Origin: CALBPI01 sp039814545
Lineage (GTDB): Bacteria > Pseudomonadota > Gammaproteobacteria > Steroidobacterales > Woeseiaceae
DNA length: 64,000 bases
Assembly: GCA_039814545.1 (NCBI GenBank)
Contig: JBCCBB010000004.1
Location: 7,100-71,099 of the forward strand
Reading direction: 5' to 3'
Of this stretch, positions 62,468 through 64,000 are shown piece by piece; the stretch's first letter is position 1; each line of letters starts with the position of its first letter. The position numbers and the translations under genes are program-made. The notes beneath the pieces are model-generated. The model was not told where the DNA came from and did not search any database. It saw only the letters and a program-made list of their open reading frames with translations.

Positions 62468-63563
62468 ATGGAAACCAATGCCATCCGCCAGACGATTGAA
62501 GACCTTCGCGACCGTTCGGAGTCGCTCAGGGGGTATCTTTGACTACGTCGGCCGCAAAGAGCGACTCGACGAAGTCCTAAGAGAACTCGAAGACCCGGCA
62601 GTCTGGAATGAGCCTGACCGCGCGCAGTCGCTCGGGCAGGAGCGCAGTGAACTCGAGGCTGTCGTGACCTCGCTGGACACGGTGACGTCGCGACTTGAAG
62701 ACAGCGACGGCTTGCTCGAGCTCGCCATTGAGGAAGACGACGAAGCGACTGTTGAGGAAATCGTCGCAGATCTCCGCGACATCGAAACAGCAGTCGCGGC
62801 ACTCGAATTCCGACGCATGTTCTCAGGCGAGCAGGACGCGTCACCCGCGTTCGTAGACATCCAGTCGGGCGCCGGTGGCACCGAGGCGCAGGACTGGGCC
62901 GACATGCTGTTGCGCATGTACCTGAAGTGGGCCGAAGGCCACGGTTTCAAGGCGGAACTGGTCGAAGCCTCGGACGGCGAAGTGGCGGGCATCAAGAGTG
63001 CGACCATTCGCGTCGAGGGTGACCACGCCTACGGCTGGCTGCGCACCGAAACCGGTGTGCACCGTCTCGTGCGCAAGTCGCCGTTCGATTCGGGTAACCG
63101 CAGACACACCTCGTTTGCCTCCGTATTCGTGTCGCCCGAGATCGACGACAGCATTGAAATCGACATCGACCCGTCCGATCTGCGCATCGATGTCTACCGC
63201 GCGAGTGGCGCGGGGGGGCAGCACGTCAACCGCACCGAGTCGGCAGTGCGCATCACGCACCTGCCCACAAACACGGTCGTGCAGTGTCAGAATGACCGGT
63301 CGCAGCACAAGAACAAGGCGACGGCCATGAAGCAGCTGCAGTCGAAGCTGTTCGAGCTCGAATTGCAAAAGCGGCGCAGCGAAACGCAGGCGCTTGAGGA
63401 CAGCAAGGCCGACGTCGGCTGGGGCAGCCAGATTCGCAGCTACGTACTCGACCAGTCGCGCATCAAGGATTTGCGCACCAATGTCGAGACGGGCAACACG
63501 CAGGCCGTACTCGACGGCGGCCTGGACCCCTTCATCGAAGCCAGTCTCAAACAGGGTTTGTAA
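62468..63563 (+). CDS. prfB: Peptide chain release factor 2 (programmed +1 frameshift)
   Basis: Two frames join at an in-frame TGA (62540-62542): codons 62468-62539, then a +1 shift and 62541-63563, giving 364 residues (E. coli RF2: 365). The shift site AGGGGG-TAT-CTT-TGA-C is intact: an internal Shine-Dalgarno (62528-62533), the slippery CTT, and the UGA that RF2 itself reads, so low RF2 raises its own synthesis. RF2 features: the peptide anticodon SPF in RKSPFDSGNRR, the catalytic GGQ in SGAGGQHVNRTESAV, and the helix QNDRSQHKNKATAMKQLQ. It sits between recJ and lysS. Confidence 0.97.
62528..62543 (+). promoter_or_regulatory. RF2 programmed frameshift signal
   Basis: Internal AGGGGG, three bases before CTT-TGA-C. 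The spacing and bases match the E. coli prfB site. It works as an autoregulatory translational switch. Confidence 0.95.
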
Positions 63564-63565
63564 GC

Positions 63566-64000
63566 ATGGCCGATCAGAAAGACGACATCGCCCGCGACGA
63601 AAACAAGTTGATTGCTGAGCGCCGACGCAAGCTTGATGCATTGCGCGAGTCGGGTAACGCCTACCCCAACGACTTCCGCCGCGACGTACTCGCGGGCGAT
63701 GTACACGCGCGCTACGGCGAACTCGACGGCGATGCGCTTGAGGCCACGCCGATCACCGTCAGTGTGGCGGGCCGCATGATGACCAAGCGTGTCATGGGCA
63801 AGGCAAGCTTCGTGAAGATCGCCGACCGCAGCGGAGAGATCCAGCTGTTTCTGCAGCGCGACAAACTGCCCGAAGGCGTCTACGCGGCGTTCAAGACCTG
63901 GGATCTTGGCGACATCGTTGCGGCAACAGGTACGCTGTTTCGCACACGCACGGGTGAGCTGACGGTGGCGGTCGATGAACTGCGGCTCTTGACCAAGTCG
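63566..64000 (+). CDS. lysS: Lysine--tRNA ligase, class II (5' part, truncated by window edge)
   Basis: 145 residues visible; the frame remains open at the window end. The N-terminal helix has DENKLIAERRRKLDALRESG followed by AYPNDFRRDVLA, and then the OB-fold anticodon-binding domain VSVAGRMMTKRVMGKASFVK and IADRSGEIQLFLQRD, as in bacterial LysS. The catalytic domain lies outside. It begins 2 bp after prfB, the usual prfB-lysS pairing. Confidence 0.95.
   Translation, partial: MADQKDDIARDENKLIAERRRKLDALRESGNAYPNDFRRDVLAGDVHARYGELDGDALEATPITVSVAGRMMTKRVMGKASFVKIADRSGEIQLFLQRDKLPEGVYAAFKTWDLGDIVAATGTLFRTRTGELTVAVDELRLLTKS

Noticed and set aside
62442..62540. prfB start at an in-frame upstream codon at 62442 with no frameshift
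   Set aside because: That frame overlaps the end of recJ and reads non-family residues. The zero-frame ATG at 62468 with the intact frameshift site gives the correct RF2 N-terminus.
1..64000. tRNA genes, rRNA genes, CRISPR arrays, insertion sequences
   Set aside because: No cloverleaf-like sequence, regularly spaced repeats, transposase genes or flanking terminal repeats were recognised by reading; a dedicated scan was not possible.

Overview
The window is high-GC, gene-dense bacterial chromosome. Gene order and protein families point to a gammaproteobacterium. The run map / rpsB-tsf-pyrH-frr-uppS-cdsA-rseP-bamA-skp-lpxD-fabZ-lpxA-lpxB-rnhB-dnaE-accA-tilS-pyrG-kdsA-eno-ftsB-truD-surE-pcm-yqaA-nlpD is the classical gammaproteobacterial housekeeping block. 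The end segment rpfE-like/recJ/prfB/lysS recalls the order near the Xanthomonas rpf cluster. No mobile element, CRISPR array, rRNA or tRNA gene was recognised. The genus cannot be named from the sequence alone.

Layout. 1-4.1 kb: the end of a methyltransferase gene, a class III cyclase-FHA protein, GTP-dependent PEP carboxykinase, and a phasin with a histone-like tail. The phasin has a clear promoter, an operator-like palindrome and an intrinsic terminator. 4.3-13.1 kb: four co-oriented genes for exported DUF11-type proteins. The last is a 1984-residue protein combining DUF11-like repeats, an OmpA-type peptidoglycan-binding domain in mid-protein, and a long predicted outer-membrane barrel. This is the least explained, accessory-looking part of the window. 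13.1-31 kb: a DinG/YoaA-type helicase, tsaB, the phosphate regulon (phoB-phoR-phoU and pstSCAB, with Pho-box-like repeats before phoB and pstS), dsbB, and the lysine/DAP genes dapE, dapD and dapC with an ArsC/Spx-like gene, glnD and map. 31-59.4 kb: the translation, envelope and lipid A superoperon and its downstream genes. 59.4-64 kb: a Mth938-like gene, an rpfE-like gene, recJ, prfB (with its programmed +1 frameshift) and the start of lysS.

Most notable points. (1) Three MEP isoprenoid genes are missing from their usual places: dxr between cdsA and rseP, and ispD-ispF between ftsB and truD. The isoprenoid user uppS remains. This suggests relocation, or replacement of the MEP pathway. (2) The DUF11/OmpA/barrel gene set looks like an uncharacterised surface system. 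(3) A structured RNA or attenuator-like element of about 160 nt, ending in a T tract, lies between tilS and pyrG. (4) The phasin gene carries a near-consensus promoter with a palindrome over the predicted transcription start, and C/G-tract hairpins lie at its 3' end.
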